A stretch of 46,950 nt of DNA from Acidovorax sp. CCYZU-2555. Lineage in GTDB: Bacteria; Pseudomonadota; Gammaproteobacteria; Burkholderiales; Burkholderiaceae_C. Position 1 is the first letter of the stretch. Every line of letters starts with the position of its first letter. Both the position numbers and the translations under genes were made by a program. The notes below the pieces were generated by a model. It did no database searches and was not told the DNA's origin. It saw nothing but the letters and a program-made list of their open reading frames with translations. The stretch spans positions 1 to 46,950 of the forward strand of contig NZ_JAHCDD010000045.1 in the NCBI RefSeq assembly GCF_018413525.1, in the 5' to 3' direction. This document shows, one piece after another, positions 26,809-35,624 of the stretch.

Positions 26809-28398
26809 ATGCGCAATTTCGAACTTCCCGGTCGCTCCATCGTGATGGCCCGCAACGGCATGGCCGCCACCTCCCACCCCGCAGCCACGCTGGCCGCGGT
26901 GAACGTGCTGCAGGCCGGCGGCAATGCGATGGACGCGGCCATTGCGGCCTGCGCCGTGCAAGGCGTGGTCGAGCCCGGCTCCACGGGCATAGGCGGCGAC
27001 TGCTTTGCGCTGTATGCGCGCGGCGGCCGTGACGATGTCGTGGCCTTCAACGGCTCGGGCTGGGCGCCGGCCGCGGCGTCGCTGCCGGCGCTGGCCGCGC
27101 AGGGCGTGGGCGAATGGACCCGCCAGTCGCCCCATGTGGTGACCGTGCCCGGCGCGGTCGATGCCTGGGCCACGCTGGCCGCCGACCACGGCACGCGCCC
27201 GCTGGGCGAGTTGCTGCAGCCCGCGATCGCTTTCGCCGAAGACGGCTTTGCCGTGGCGCCGCGCTGCGCCAGCGACTGGGCCGGCCAAGCCGAGCTGCTG
27301 CGCCAGGACCCCGAAGCCGCGCGCATCTACCTGCAAGGCGGCGCGGCGCCGGCCGCGGGCGCGGTGCACCGCCTGCCCGAACTCGCGGCCACGCTGCGGG
27401 CCATCGCCGCAGGGGGGCGCGACGCGTTCTACCAGGGCGAGATCGGCCGCGGCATCGTGGACTTTCTGCGCGCGCGCGGCGGCCTGCATACCGCCGAGGA
27501 TTTCGCTACCTATCGCGGCGAATACGTGACGCCGGTGCGCACGCGCTTTCGCGGCCTGGACATCCTCGAATGCCCGCCCAACGGCCAGGGCGTGATCGCC
27601 TTGCTGCTGATGAACATCCTGTCGGGCTTCGAGGCCGGTGGCGATCCCACTTCGCCCGAACGCCTGCACCTGGAGATCGAAGCCACGCGCCTGGCCTATG
27701 CGGCGCGCGATGCCTGGCTCGGCGATCCGCGCCAGGGGCCGGTGGATGTCGAGCGTCTGCTGTCGATGGAATTCGCCGACGAACTGCGCGCGCGCATCGA
27801 CCCCTTGCGCGCCGCCGAACAGGTGCCCGTGCCCCAGGGCACGGCGCACAAGGACACGGTCTATATCTGCGTGGTCGACAAGGACCGCAATTGCGCGAGC
27901 TTCATCAACTCGATCTTCCACCCGTTCGGCAGCGCCCAGGTCGCGCCCGGCGGCGTGCTGCTGCACAACCGCGGCCAGAGCTTCTCGCTCGAAGCCGGCC
28001 ACCCCAACGCCATCGCGGGCCACAAGCGGCCCATGCACACCATCATTCCCGGCATGGCCGTGCAGGACGGGCGCGTGCGCATGCCGTTCGGCGTGATGGG
28101 CGGGCAGTACCAGGCCATGGGCCATGCCCATCTGATTTCCAAGGTGGTCGACTACGGCCTCGATCCGCAGACCGCGATCGATCTGCCGCGCGTTTTTCCC
28201 CTGCCCGGAACGCGCGACGTCGAAGTCGAAAGCACCGTGCCCCAGGCCACGCGCGCTGCGCTCACCCAACTGGGCCACACGCTGATAGCGCCCGAAATGC
28301 CCATAGGCGGCGCCCAGGCCATCTTGATCGATTGGGAGCAGGGCGTTCTGCTGGGCGGGTCCGACCCCCGCAAAGACGGCTGCGCCCTGGGATATTGA
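26809..28398 (+). CDS. Gamma-glutamyltransferase-family Ntn hydrolase (cytoplasmic)
   Basis: The 529-residue product is a GGT-superfamily autoprocessing hydrolase. The predicted nucleophile is Thr350 (HKDT-VYICVVDKDRN, matching TTHYSVVDKDGN of E. coli GGT), so cleavage would give subunits of about 349 and 180 residues. No signal peptide is present (MRNFELPGRSIVMARNG), unlike periplasmic GGT. The Ser-Ser pair that binds the gamma-glutamyl carboxylate in E. coli (RPLSSM) is His-Thr here (RPMHTI, 410-411), so the acyl group is probably not gamma-glutamyl. HpxW-type oxamate amidohydrolase is another family member. Its place between a GntR regulator and a peptide-type importer suggests it hydrolyses the imported amide. 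Confidence 0.88.
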   Translation: MRNFELPGRSIVMARNGMAATSHPAATLAAVNVLQAGGNAMDAAIAACAVQGVVEPGSTGIGGDCFALYARGGRDDVVAFNGSGWAPAAASLPALAAQGVGEWTRQSPHVVTVPGAVDAWATLAADHGTRPLGELLQPAIAFAEDGFAVAPRCASDWAGQAELLRQDPEAARIYLQGGAAPAAGAVHRLPELAATLRAIAAGGRDAFYQGEIGRGIVDFLRARGGLHTAEDFATYRGEYVTPVRTRFRGLDILECPPNGQGVIALLLMNILSGFEAGGDPTSPERLHLEIEATRLAYAARDAWLGDPRQGPVDVERLLSMEFADELRARIDPLRAAEQVPVPQGTAHKDTVYICVVDKDRNCASFINSIFHPFGSAQVAPGGVLLHNRGQSFSLEAGHPNAIAGHKRPMHTIIPGMAVQDGRVRMPFGVMGGQYQAMGHAHLISKVVDYGLDPQTAIDLPRVFPLPGTRDVEVESTVPQATRAALTQLGHTLIAPEMPIGGAQAILIDWEQGVLLGGSDPRKDGCALGY

Positions 28399-28400
28399 AT

Positions 28401-28510
28401 GCACCCCCTGAGCCGCTCACGCGGCTTCCCCCTCTCACCGTCGGTGGAGGGGGGCGCCCGGCTAGGGACGGCACCCTCGCGGCGGGGCGGCCCTTGCTCG
28501 GTGCCCCTGA
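28401..28510. repeat. GC-rich extragenic repeat element with hairpin (comamonad type)
   Basis: The gap between the GGT-like gene and the binding-protein gene starts with GCACCCCCTGAG and ends with GGTGCCCCTGAG. It includes a strong fold-back at 28428-28453 (CCCCCTC/GAGGGGG plus CACCG/CGGTG). I recognise the overall pattern, with CCCCCTCT, GAGGGGG and CGGCCCTTGC-CGGTGCCCC, from extragenic repeats of Comamonadaceae genomes. That recognition is from memory and was not searched. It may reduce readthrough from the hydrolase gene into the transporter genes. Confidence 0.65.
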
Positions 28511-28603
28511 GCTGGGCCATGCCAATTCAATGACCGTTTGCTGCGCGAGCACCTGCTGAATACCGATTTTCTTTCCCTTCACTTCACCCCAGGAGCCTCT
28601 TCG

Positions 28604-30247
28604 ATGATCAAGGTCAATTTCAAGCACCAGCTTGCTGAACGTCTCGCCGCGGATTTGGGTCGGCGCAACTTTCTCGGTGCCGGGCTTTCGGCGGCAGCGG
28701 TGGCCGCGGCGGGCGGCGCCGCGCTGTTCGGCCCGAACGTGGCCGAAGCCGCCGAGCCCAGGCGCGGCGGCACGCTGAAGTGGGGCCAGGTGGCGCAACT
28801 CGATACGCTGGACCCGCATTTCACGGGCTCTCTCGCGGCGATCAAGATCCACAACAACATCTTCAACGGCCTGCTGAAGATCGTCTATGACGGCAAGCGC
28901 GTGACGTTCGAGCCCGATCTGGCATCGAGCTGGGAGATGACCGACGACAAGACCCATATCTTCAAGCTGCGGCCCAACGTCAAGTTCCACGACGGCGACG
29001 CCTGCGACGCGGCGGCCGTGAAGTGGAGCCTGGAGCGCGTGAAGAACCCGGCCACGGGCTCGCCCCATGCCTGGATGGTGGGCGCGATGGAAGGCGTGGA
29101 CATCATCGATCCGCTGACGCTGCGCATCCGCTACAGCGAGCCGTTTGCGTTCTTCCCCGTGGCGATGAACGGCGCGACCGGCCGCGCCGGCACCATCGTC
29201 TCGCGCCGCGCGGTCGAAAAGCACGGCAAGCAGTTCGGCCGCAATCCCGTGGGCACGGGGCCGTTCAAGTTCGTGCAGTGGCGCGAGAACGAGATGATCG
29301 AGCTGCAGCGCAACCCCGATTATTTCGAGGCCGGCCTGCCTTACCTCGACAAGATCCACATCCAGCTGATCAAGGAACCCACGGCCGCGGTCGCGGCGCT
29401 GATCTCGGGCCAGATCGATGCGCTCGACACCTGTCCCTTCCAGTTCATGCCGCAGCTGCATTCGAACAAGAACCTGCAGGTGTTCGGCGAAGTCGAAGGC
29501 AACTACAGCTTCCTGGGAATGAACGCCAAGCGCGCGCCGTTCGACGACGTCAATCTGCGCCTGGCCGTGGCCTACGCCATAGACCGCGAACTGCTGGTCA
29601 AGCAAGGCTATTTCGGCGAGGCGATTCCCGCCTATACGTTCATGTCGCCGCCGATGACGAACTTCTACGACCCGGGCATAGCGAAGTCGGGCCGCGGTCA
29701 GTTCTTCGACCTGAACAAGGCCAAGGCGTTTCGCGCCAAGGCCAAGCAGCAGGGCGAGATCAGCGCGGTCTATGTGTCCACCGAAGCGTTCACGTCGAAT
29801 GGCGGCACGGGCAGCCGCAACGCCCAGCTGATCATTCCCATGCTCGCCAAGATTGGCATCAAGGCCAAGCTCGAACTGATGGACCCGGCGGTGCTCAACA
29901 AGCGCACGATCGCCGGCGACTACGACTTCTACGACGCGTCCTGGGAAGGCGACCTGGACCCCGATGAAGCGATTCGCCCCGAATGGTCCAGCGGCGCGCC
30001 CTGGAACCGCGTGGGTTACGCCAATTCCGCGTTCGACGCACTGGTGCTCAGCGCTTCCAAGCTCAAGGACGCGCCCGCGCGCAAGAAGATCTACACCCAG
30101 GCCGAAGACATGCTGCTGCAGCAGGACGCGCCGATTGCCTTGCTGGCGCACATGAAGGTCTCCAAGATCTTCAACAAGCGCGTGCAGGGCTTCAAGTATG
30201 TGCCCGCGCATCTGATGAACATGCACACCGTGAGCCTCAAGGCCTGA
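28604..30247 (+). CDS. ABC transporter substrate-binding protein (peptide/nickel family)
   Basis: The 547-residue product belongs to the SBP_bac_5 (DppA/OppA) family. A twin-arginine signal (RRNFLGAGLSAAAVAAAGG) ends near AEAAE at about residue 50. The mature start RRGGTLKWGQVAQLDTLDPH is typical, as is NPVGTGPFKFVQW. AGGAG at 28591-28595 supports the ATG at 28604. It is the periplasmic receptor of the importer encoded by the next four genes. Family members bind peptides, nickel chelates, opines, glutathione or other amides. Here the neighbouring hydrolase and EutBC suggest an ethanolamine-containing amide (inference). Confidence 0.93.
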   Translation: MIKVNFKHQLAERLAADLGRRNFLGAGLSAAAVAAAGGAALFGPNVAEAAEPRRGGTLKWGQVAQLDTLDPHFTGSLAAIKIHNNIFNGLLKIVYDGKRVTFEPDLASSWEMTDDKTHIFKLRPNVKFHDGDACDAAAVKWSLERVKNPATGSPHAWMVGAMEGVDIIDPLTLRIRYSEPFAFFPVAMNGATGRAGTIVSRRAVEKHGKQFGRNPVGTGPFKFVQWRENEMIELQRNPDYFEAGLPYLDKIHIQLIKEPTAAVAALISGQIDALDTCPFQFMPQLHSNKNLQVFGEVEGNYSFLGMNAKRAPFDDVNLRLAVAYAIDRELLVKQGYFGEAIPAYTFMSPPMTNFYDPGIAKSGRGQFFDLNKAKAFRAKAKQQGEISAVYVSTEAFTSNGGTGSRNAQLIIPMLAKIGIKAKLELMDPAVLNKRTIAGDYDFYDASWEGDLDPDEAIRPEWSSGAPWNRVGYANSAFDALVLSASKLKDAPARKKIYTQAEDMLLQQDAPIALLAHMKVSKIFNKRVQGFKYVPAHLMNMHTVSLKA

Positions 30248-30252
30248 GTCCC

Positions 30253-31200
30253 ATGATCCGCGCACTGTTCTCCAAATTGATGCAGACGCTGCTGGTGCTG
30301 GTGGGCGTCTCGATTGCCGCGTTCTTCTTTCTCAAGCTCGCGCCCGGCGACCCGGTCGCGCTGATGCTGGGGGCGGAATATTCGCCCGCGGCCTATGCCA
30401 AGCTGACGCGTGAATTGGGGCTGGACCTGCCGTGGCCCCAGCAGTATCTGCACTGGTTGGCAGGCTTCGTGCGCGGAGAGTGGGGCACGGCCTACATCAG
30501 CCATGCCGATATCTTTCAGCAGGCAGTGTACGAGGCCTTGCCGATCACGCTGACGCTGTCGGCGCTGTCGTTGGCCGTGGCCCTGCTGCTGGGCGTGCCC
30601 GCGGGCGTGCTCGCGGCGCTGCGCCGCGGTGGCGCGCTCGATCTGTTCGTGTCCTCGCTGTCGGTGCTGGGCTCGGCGATCCCGAGCTTCTATCTGGGCA
30701 TCGTGCTGGTCTGGGTGTTCGGCGTGAACCTGGGCTGGTTTCCGGCCATGGGCTTTGTGCGCCCCTGGGAGGATTTCGCCTCCGGCATGCACCACCTCGC
30801 GCTGCCCGTCATTACGCTGGGCACCTATTACGCGGGCCTGATCGCGATCACCACGCGTTCCAGCCTGATCGACGTGATGGGCAATCCCTTCATCGACGCG
30901 GTGCGCGCGCGCGGCGAGCCGATGTGGCGCGTGATCTGGGTGCATGCGATGCGCAATGTGCTGATGCCGCTGACCACGGTGATCGGCCTGCAGCTCGGCG
31001 GCCTGCTGCGCGGCGCCGTGATGACCGAAGTGGTGTTCGCCATCCCGGGCCTGGGCATGCTGATCACCACCGCCGTGCTCAACCGTGAGTACGGCGTGGT
31101 GCAGGCCGGCGTGATGCTCACGGCGCTGTTCTTCGTGCTCGTCAACCTGCTTGTCGACCAGACCTACCAATGGCTGGACCCCCGTCTGCGCCGGCGTTGA
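30253..31200 (+). CDS. ABC transporter permease (DppB type)
   Basis: The 315-residue product is a DppB/OppB-type permease with an N-terminal TM (LVLVGVSIAAFFFLKLAPGDP), five further membrane segments, and the EAA-like coupling loop around DAVRARGEPMWRVIWVHAMRNVL, which contacts the ATPases. It starts 5 nt after the binding-protein stop. It forms the membrane channel with the next gene product. Confidence 0.95.
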   Translation: MIRALFSKLMQTLLVLVGVSIAAFFFLKLAPGDPVALMLGAEYSPAAYAKLTRELGLDLPWPQQYLHWLAGFVRGEWGTAYISHADIFQQAVYEALPITLTLSALSLAVALLLGVPAGVLAALRRGGALDLFVSSLSVLGSAIPSFYLGIVLVWVFGVNLGWFPAMGFVRPWEDFASGMHHLALPVITLGTYYAGLIAITTRSSLIDVMGNPFIDAVRARGEPMWRVIWVHAMRNVLMPLTTVIGLQLGGLLRGAVMTEVVFAIPGLGMLITTAVLNREYGVVQAGVMLTALFFVLVNLLVDQTYQWLDPRLRRR

Positions 31201-31236
31201 GCCAGGCGTTCCACACGACCCCCACATTGGATTCCC

Positions 31237-32127
31237 ATGGCTGTCATTCCATCTCCTTCTTCGATTGCCGCGCCGCCGGCATCCGCCGCGCCGCGCCGGC
31301 GCTGGTGGCAACCCATACTGCGCGAACGCTCGGCGCTGATCGGCGGCGCCATCGTCGCGGTGTTCGCGCTGCTGGCGCTGTTCGCGCCCTGGCTCGCGAC
31401 GCATGACCCCATCGCCCAGGACTTCTCCGCGGCGCTGCAAGGCCCCAGCGCCGAACACTGGCTGGGCACGGACTCTTTCGGCCAGGATCTCTATTCGCGT
31501 CTGCTCTACGGCGCGCGCTACGCGCTGGGCATAGGCATGGGCTCGGTCGCGCTGGGCCTGCTGGGCGGGCTGGTGATCGGTCTCACGGCCGGTCTGGTCG
31601 GCGGGCGCGTCGAATGGGCGCTGATGCGCGTCGTCGACGCCATCCTGGCGTTTCCTGAAGTCATTCTGGCCATCGCCTTCGTCGCCGTGCTGGGCATGGG
31701 CGCCGACAAGCTGGTCTATGCGCTGGCGGTGTCGTTCGTCGGGCCGTTCGCGCGCATCGTGCGCTCCGACGTACTGCAGGTGAAATCGCTGCCGTTCATC
31801 GAGGCCGCGACGCTGATGGGCGTGCCGCGGCTGCGCATCGTGCTGCGCCATCTGCTGCCGCATGTGGCGTCGTCGCTGCTGGTGCAGGCCGGCATACGCA
31901 TCAGCACCGCCATCCTGCTGCAGTCGGGGCTGTCGTTCTTCGGCCTGGGCGTGGTGCCGCCCACGCCCGACTGGGGGCTGATGATCGCCGAGGGCCGGGG
32001 CTTCATCACCATGGCCTGGTGGATCTCGACCTGGCCCGGCGTGGCCCTGGCCGTGCTGCTGATCGGCCTGACGCTGCTGGGCGACGGCCTGCGCAATGCC
32101 TTCAACCCCAGATCCCGCAGAGGCTGA
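31237..32127 (+). CDS. ABC transporter permease (DppC type)
   Basis: The 296-residue product is a DppC/OppC-type permease. It begins with an extended Pro/Ala-rich cytoplasmic stretch, then TM1 (LIGGAIVAVFALLALFAPWLA), the characteristic HWLGTDSFGQDLYSRLLYGAR segment, and the coupling loop KSLPFIEAATLMGVPRLRIVLRHLLP. It is the partner of the upstream permease, with 36 nt between the genes. Its stop is 2 nt before the next ATG. Confidence 0.95.
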   Translation: MAVIPSPSSIAAPPASAAPRRRWWQPILRERSALIGGAIVAVFALLALFAPWLATHDPIAQDFSAALQGPSAEHWLGTDSFGQDLYSRLLYGARYALGIGMGSVALGLLGGLVIGLTAGLVGGRVEWALMRVVDAILAFPEVILAIAFVAVLGMGADKLVYALAVSFVGPFARIVRSDVLQVKSLPFIEAATLMGVPRLRIVLRHLLPHVASSLLVQAGIRISTAILLQSGLSFFGLGVVPPTPDWGLMIAEGRGFITMAWWISTWPGVALAVLLIGLTLLGDGLRNAFNPRSRRG

Positions 32128-32129
32128 CC

Positions 32130-33161
32130 ATGAAAATCGATATTGGCATTGACTTCGCGGCAGCGGCCGCCGACGGCCCCGCGCCGGCGCCGTTGCTCGA
32201 CATCCAGGACTTCACGCTGCGCCGCGGCAAGAATGCTTTTCTGGACCGCGTGAACATCGCGCTCGCGCCGGGCCGCACGCTGGGCCTGCTGGGCGAGTCG
32301 GGCGCGGGCAAGTCGACGCTGGCCATGGCCTTGATCGGCCTGCTGCAGGCGCCCGCGGTGCAGATGGAAGGCAGCATACGTTTCGACGGCCAGGAACTTG
32401 TCAACCTGCCCGAGAAGGCGTTCCAGAAAATGCGCGGCAGCCGCATAGGCCTGATCTTCCAGGACGCGTCCTCGTCGCTGGACCCTTGCTTCACCATAGG
32501 CAGCCAGGTCTGCGAGCCGCTGCGCCGCCACCTCAAGCTCAGCCGCGCCCAGGCCGTGGAGCGCGCGGTGGAACTGCTGGGCAGCGTGGGCATTCCCGAT
32601 GCGCGCGCCCGCCTTTCGGCGTTTCCCCACCAGCTGTCGGGCGGCATGCAGCAGCGCGTGATGATCTCGATCGCGCTGGCCTGCAACCCCGAGCTGCTGA
32701 TCGCCGACGAGCCCACGAGCGCGCTCGACGTCACCATCCAGGCGCAGATCATGGAGCTGATTTTGACGCGCGTGCGCGCGCTGGGCTCCAGCGCCATCTT
32801 CGTGCTGCACGATCTCGCGCTGGCCTCGCAGGTCTGCGATGACATCGCCGTGATGTACGCGGGCCAGATCGTCGAGACCGGGCCGGCGCGCGCCGTGCTG
32901 GGCAATCCGCTGCACCCTTACACCGTGGGCCTGCGCCGCTGCGTCGTCGAACTCGATTCGCAGCGCCTGCAGCCGCTGCCGGGAACTGTGCCCGCGGCCG
33001 CCGACATGCCCGCGGGCTGCCGCTTCGCCACGCGCTGTGCGCATGCCCAGCCGCGCTGCATGACCCAGCGTCCGCCGCTGACGACGCTGCGCGGGCGCAG
33101 CCTGGCCTGCTGGGAAATCGAGCACATCATCGACCAACCGTCCCAAGGAGTCAGCGCGTGA
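32130..33161 (+). CDS. ABC transporter ATP-binding protein (DppD type)
   Basis: The 343-residue product is an oligopeptide-type ABC ATPase. Walker A GESGAGKST (55-63), signature LSGGMQQR (169-176) and Walker B LLIADEP with the D-loop SALD are canonical. The C-terminal oligo_HPY region (LHPYTVGLRR, then CRFATRCAHAQPRC) is family-specific. It overlaps the next ATPase gene by 4 nt (GTGA), which supports equal expression of the heterodimer. Confidence 0.96.
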   Translation: MKIDIGIDFAAAAADGPAPAPLLDIQDFTLRRGKNAFLDRVNIALAPGRTLGLLGESGAGKSTLAMALIGLLQAPAVQMEGSIRFDGQELVNLPEKAFQKMRGSRIGLIFQDASSSLDPCFTIGSQVCEPLRRHLKLSRAQAVERAVELLGSVGIPDARARLSAFPHQLSGGMQQRVMISIALACNPELLIADEPTSALDVTIQAQIMELILTRVRALGSSAIFVLHDLALASQVCDDIAVMYAGQIVETGPARAVLGNPLHPYTVGLRRCVVELDSQRLQPLPGTVPAAADMPAGCRFATRCAHAQPRCMTQRPPLTTLRGRSLACWEIEHIIDQPSQGVSA

Positions 33162-34198
33162 CCATTCTGTTTGAACTGCAGGACGTGGAAAAATCCTATG
33201 CGGTGGGCCTGGGCCCGCGCAAAGGCCTGTTCGGCGGCCGCGCGCCGCGGCGCCTCAAGGCGCTCGACGGCGTGCGCCTGAGCATTGCCCAGGGTGACTC
33301 GATCGCCATCGTCGGCGAGAGCGGCTCGGGCAAGTCGACGCTGGTGCGGCTGATGCTGGGGCTGGAGCCGCCCAGCGACGGCCGCCTGCGCTACCAGCGC
33401 ACCGAGCTGGCGAGCCTCGACAAGCCCGGCCGCCAGCGCTTTGCCAAGGAAGTGGCCTTCATCTACCAGGATGCGCGCGGCTCCATGAACCCGCGCATGC
33501 GGGTGCGCGACATCCTGATCGAGCCCATGCGGCTGTACGGCCTGTGCGCGCCGGCCGAGGAGGCCGAACGCGTCGCGCGGCTGCTCGAGCGCGTGGGGCT
33601 GTCGGCGGCCATGGCCGACCGCTTTCCCGCGGAGCTGTCGGGCGGGCAGGTGCGGCGCGTGGCGGTGGCGCGCGCGCTCGCGGCCGAGCCCACGACCATC
33701 GTCGCCGACGAATCGGTGGCCGGCCTCGACGTGTCGGTGCAGGCGCAACTGCTCAATCTGCTGCGCGATCTGTGCGAAGACATGGGCTTGACGCTGATCT
33801 TCATCACCCATGACCTGGGCGTCGCGAGCTATCTGTGCGAGCGCGTCGCGGTGATGTACCTGGGGCGCATCGTGGAAGAGGGGCCTACCGGCGAAGTGAT
33901 GCGCGCGCCGCTGCACCCCTACACGAGCGCGCTGATGCGCGCGTTTCCGAGTTTCGACCGGCCCCTGAAAGCCTCGCTCAGCGGCGAAGTGCCCAGCCCC
34001 ATCGACCTGCCCCGGGGCTGCCGTTTCGCGTCGCGCTGCCCCGATGTGCGCCCGGGCTGCCGCCTGGAAGATCCGGTGCTCACGCGCCGCGGCGAGGGCG
34101 AAGAGCGCACCGTGGCCTGCCTGTTTCCCATCGGTGTGACGGCGGTGCAAGGCGTTGCGCTATCGGCCCAGATGCCGACAATGGAAGCACACTGCTGA
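33158..34198 (+). CDS. ABC transporter ATP-binding protein (DppF type)
   Basis: The 346-residue product is the second ATPase. It has Walker A GESGSGKST (53-61), signature LSGGQVRR (160-167) and Walker B TTIVADES followed by VAGLDVSVQ. The usual DEPTSALD reads DESVAGLD; the catalytic Glu is kept. An oligo_HPY-type C-terminus follows (CRFASRCPDVRPGC). The GTG start at 33158 overlaps the upstream stop and has AAGGAG at 33145-33150. eutB follows after only 11 nt, placing the lyase in the transporter operon. Confidence 0.95.
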   Translation: MTILFELQDVEKSYAVGLGPRKGLFGGRAPRRLKALDGVRLSIAQGDSIAIVGESGSGKSTLVRLMLGLEPPSDGRLRYQRTELASLDKPGRQRFAKEVAFIYQDARGSMNPRMRVRDILIEPMRLYGLCAPAEEAERVARLLERVGLSAAMADRFPAELSGGQVRRVAVARALAAEPTTIVADESVAGLDVSVQAQLLNLLRDLCEDMGLTLIFITHDLGVASYLCERVAVMYLGRIVEEGPTGEVMRAPLHPYTSALMRAFPSFDRPLKASLSGEVPSPIDLPRGCRFASRCPDVRPGCRLEDPVLTRRGEGEERTVACLFPIGVTAVQGVALSAQMPTMEAHC

Positions 34199-34209
34199 AA
34201 GCTGCCCCC

Positions 34210-35610
34210 ATGCCCGTGTACCACCAGACCATCGGCGTGCGCCGATATGTCTTCGACAGCCTGGCGCAATTGCTCGCGCGTGCCTCGCCCGAACGCTCGG
34301 GCGACCAGCTCGCGGGCGTCGCCGCGCAGTCGGCCGAAGAACGCGTCGCAGCGCAGATGGCGCTGGCGCAGGTGCCGCTCACGCAGTTTCTGCAGGAGCT
34401 GCTCGTTCCCTACGAAGCCGATGAAGTCACGCGGCTGATCGTCGACACCCACGATGCCAAGGCATTCGCGCCCGTGGCCGGCATGGACGTGGGCGGTTTG
34501 CGCGACTGGCTGCTGTCCGACCATGTCGACAGCGCGACGCTGGCCGCGCTGGCGCCGGGCCTGACGCCCGAAATGGTGGCCGCGGTCTCCAAGCTGATGC
34601 GCAACCAGGACCTGATCCAGGTCGCGCGCAAATGCCAGGTGACCACGCGCTTTCGCAGCACCATAGGCCTGCCGGGGCGGCTGTCGACGCGGCTGCAGCC
34701 CAATCACCCCACCGATGCCGCGGCCGGCGTCGCCGCCAGCGTGCTCGACGGCCTGATGTACGGCTCGGGCGATGCGACGATAGGCATCAACCCCGCGACC
34801 GACAACGTTCCCCAGGTCATGCGCCTGCTCGAGATGCTGGACGCGGTGATTCAGCAGTACGGCATTCCCACGCAGTCGTGCGTGCTCACGCATGTGACCA
34901 ACACCTTGCAGGCGATGGAGCGCGGCGCGCCCGTCGATCTGGTGTTCCAGTCGATCGCTGGCACCGAGACCGCGAACCGCAGCTTCGGCATAGACCTGGC
35001 GCTGCTGGCAGAAGCGCAGACCGCCGCGCTGTCGCTGCAGCGCGGCAGCGTGTTCGATGGCGGCGAGCGCGGGCGCAATGTGATGTATTTCGAGACCGGT
35101 CAGGGCAGTGCGCTGTCGGCCAATGCCCACCATGGCTGCGACCAGCAGACCATCGAAGCCCGCGCCTATGCGGTGGCGCGGCAATTCAATCCCCTGCTGG
35201 TCAACACCGTGGTCGGCTTCATCGGCCCCGAGTACCTGTTCGACGGCAAGCAGATCATTCGCGCGGGCCTCGAAGACCATTTCTGCGGCAAGCTGCTGGG
35301 CCTGCCCATGGGCTGCGACATCTGCTACACCAACCATGCGCAGGCCGACCAGAACGACATGGACGTGCTGCTGACGCTGCTGGGCGTTGCGGGCTGCACG
35401 TTCGTGATGGGCATTCCGGGCTCCGACGATGTGATGCTGAACTACCAGAGCACCTCGTTTCACGATGCGCTGTATGCGCGCCGCGTGCTGGGGCTGCGGC
35501 CCGCGCCCGAGTTCGAGGCCTGGCTCGAGCGTTCGGGCGTGTTCGTTCCCGGCGCCCATGCGCGCCTGGCCGACGCCGGCGCGGGCCCGTTCGCGCATCT
35601 GCTGTCATGA
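34210..35610 (+). CDS. eutB: Ethanolamine ammonia-lyase large subunit
   Basis: The 466-residue product is EutB, the catalytic TIM-barrel subunit of adenosylcobalamin-dependent ethanolamine ammonia-lyase, which converts ethanolamine to acetaldehyde and ammonia. Family segments are intact: [12 protein letters not shown] (157-168), [13 protein letters not shown] (191-203), [15 protein letters not shown] (292-306; Glu295 corresponds to catalytic Glu287 in E. coli) and [23 protein letters not shown]. The ATG at 34210 is 11 nt after the ABC gene. No eutA reactivase, acetaldehyde dehydrogenase or microcompartment shell gene is nearby. Confidence 0.97.
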   Translation: MPVYHQTIGVRRYVFDSLAQLLARASPERSGDQLAGVAAQSAEERVAAQMALAQVPLTQFLQELLVPYEADEVTRLIVDTHDAKAFAPVAGMDVGGLRDWLLSDHVDSATLAALAPGLTPEMVAAVSKLMRNQDLIQVARKCQVTTRFRSTIGLPGRLSTRLQPNHPTDAAAGVAASVLDGLMYGSGDATIGINPATDNVPQVMRLLEMLDAVIQQYGIPTQSCVLTHVTNTLQAMERGAPVDLVFQSIAGTETANRSFGIDLALLAEAQTAALSLQRGSVFDGGERGRNVMYFETGQGSALSANAHHGCDQQTIEARAYAVARQFNPLLVNTVVGFIGPEYLFDGKQIIRAGLEDHFCGKLLGLPMGCDICYTNHAQADQNDMDVLLTLLGVAGCTFVMGIPGSDDVMLNYQSTSFHDALYARRVLGLRPAPEFEAWLERSGVFVPGAHARLADAGAGPFAHLLS

Positions 35611-35624
35611 ACGAGGAGGGCCGC

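Noticed and set aside
26191..28404. 737-codon open frame on the minus strand
   Set aside because: It is antisense to the GntR and GGT-like genes, with the low-complexity His/Gln/Arg composition typical of shadows.
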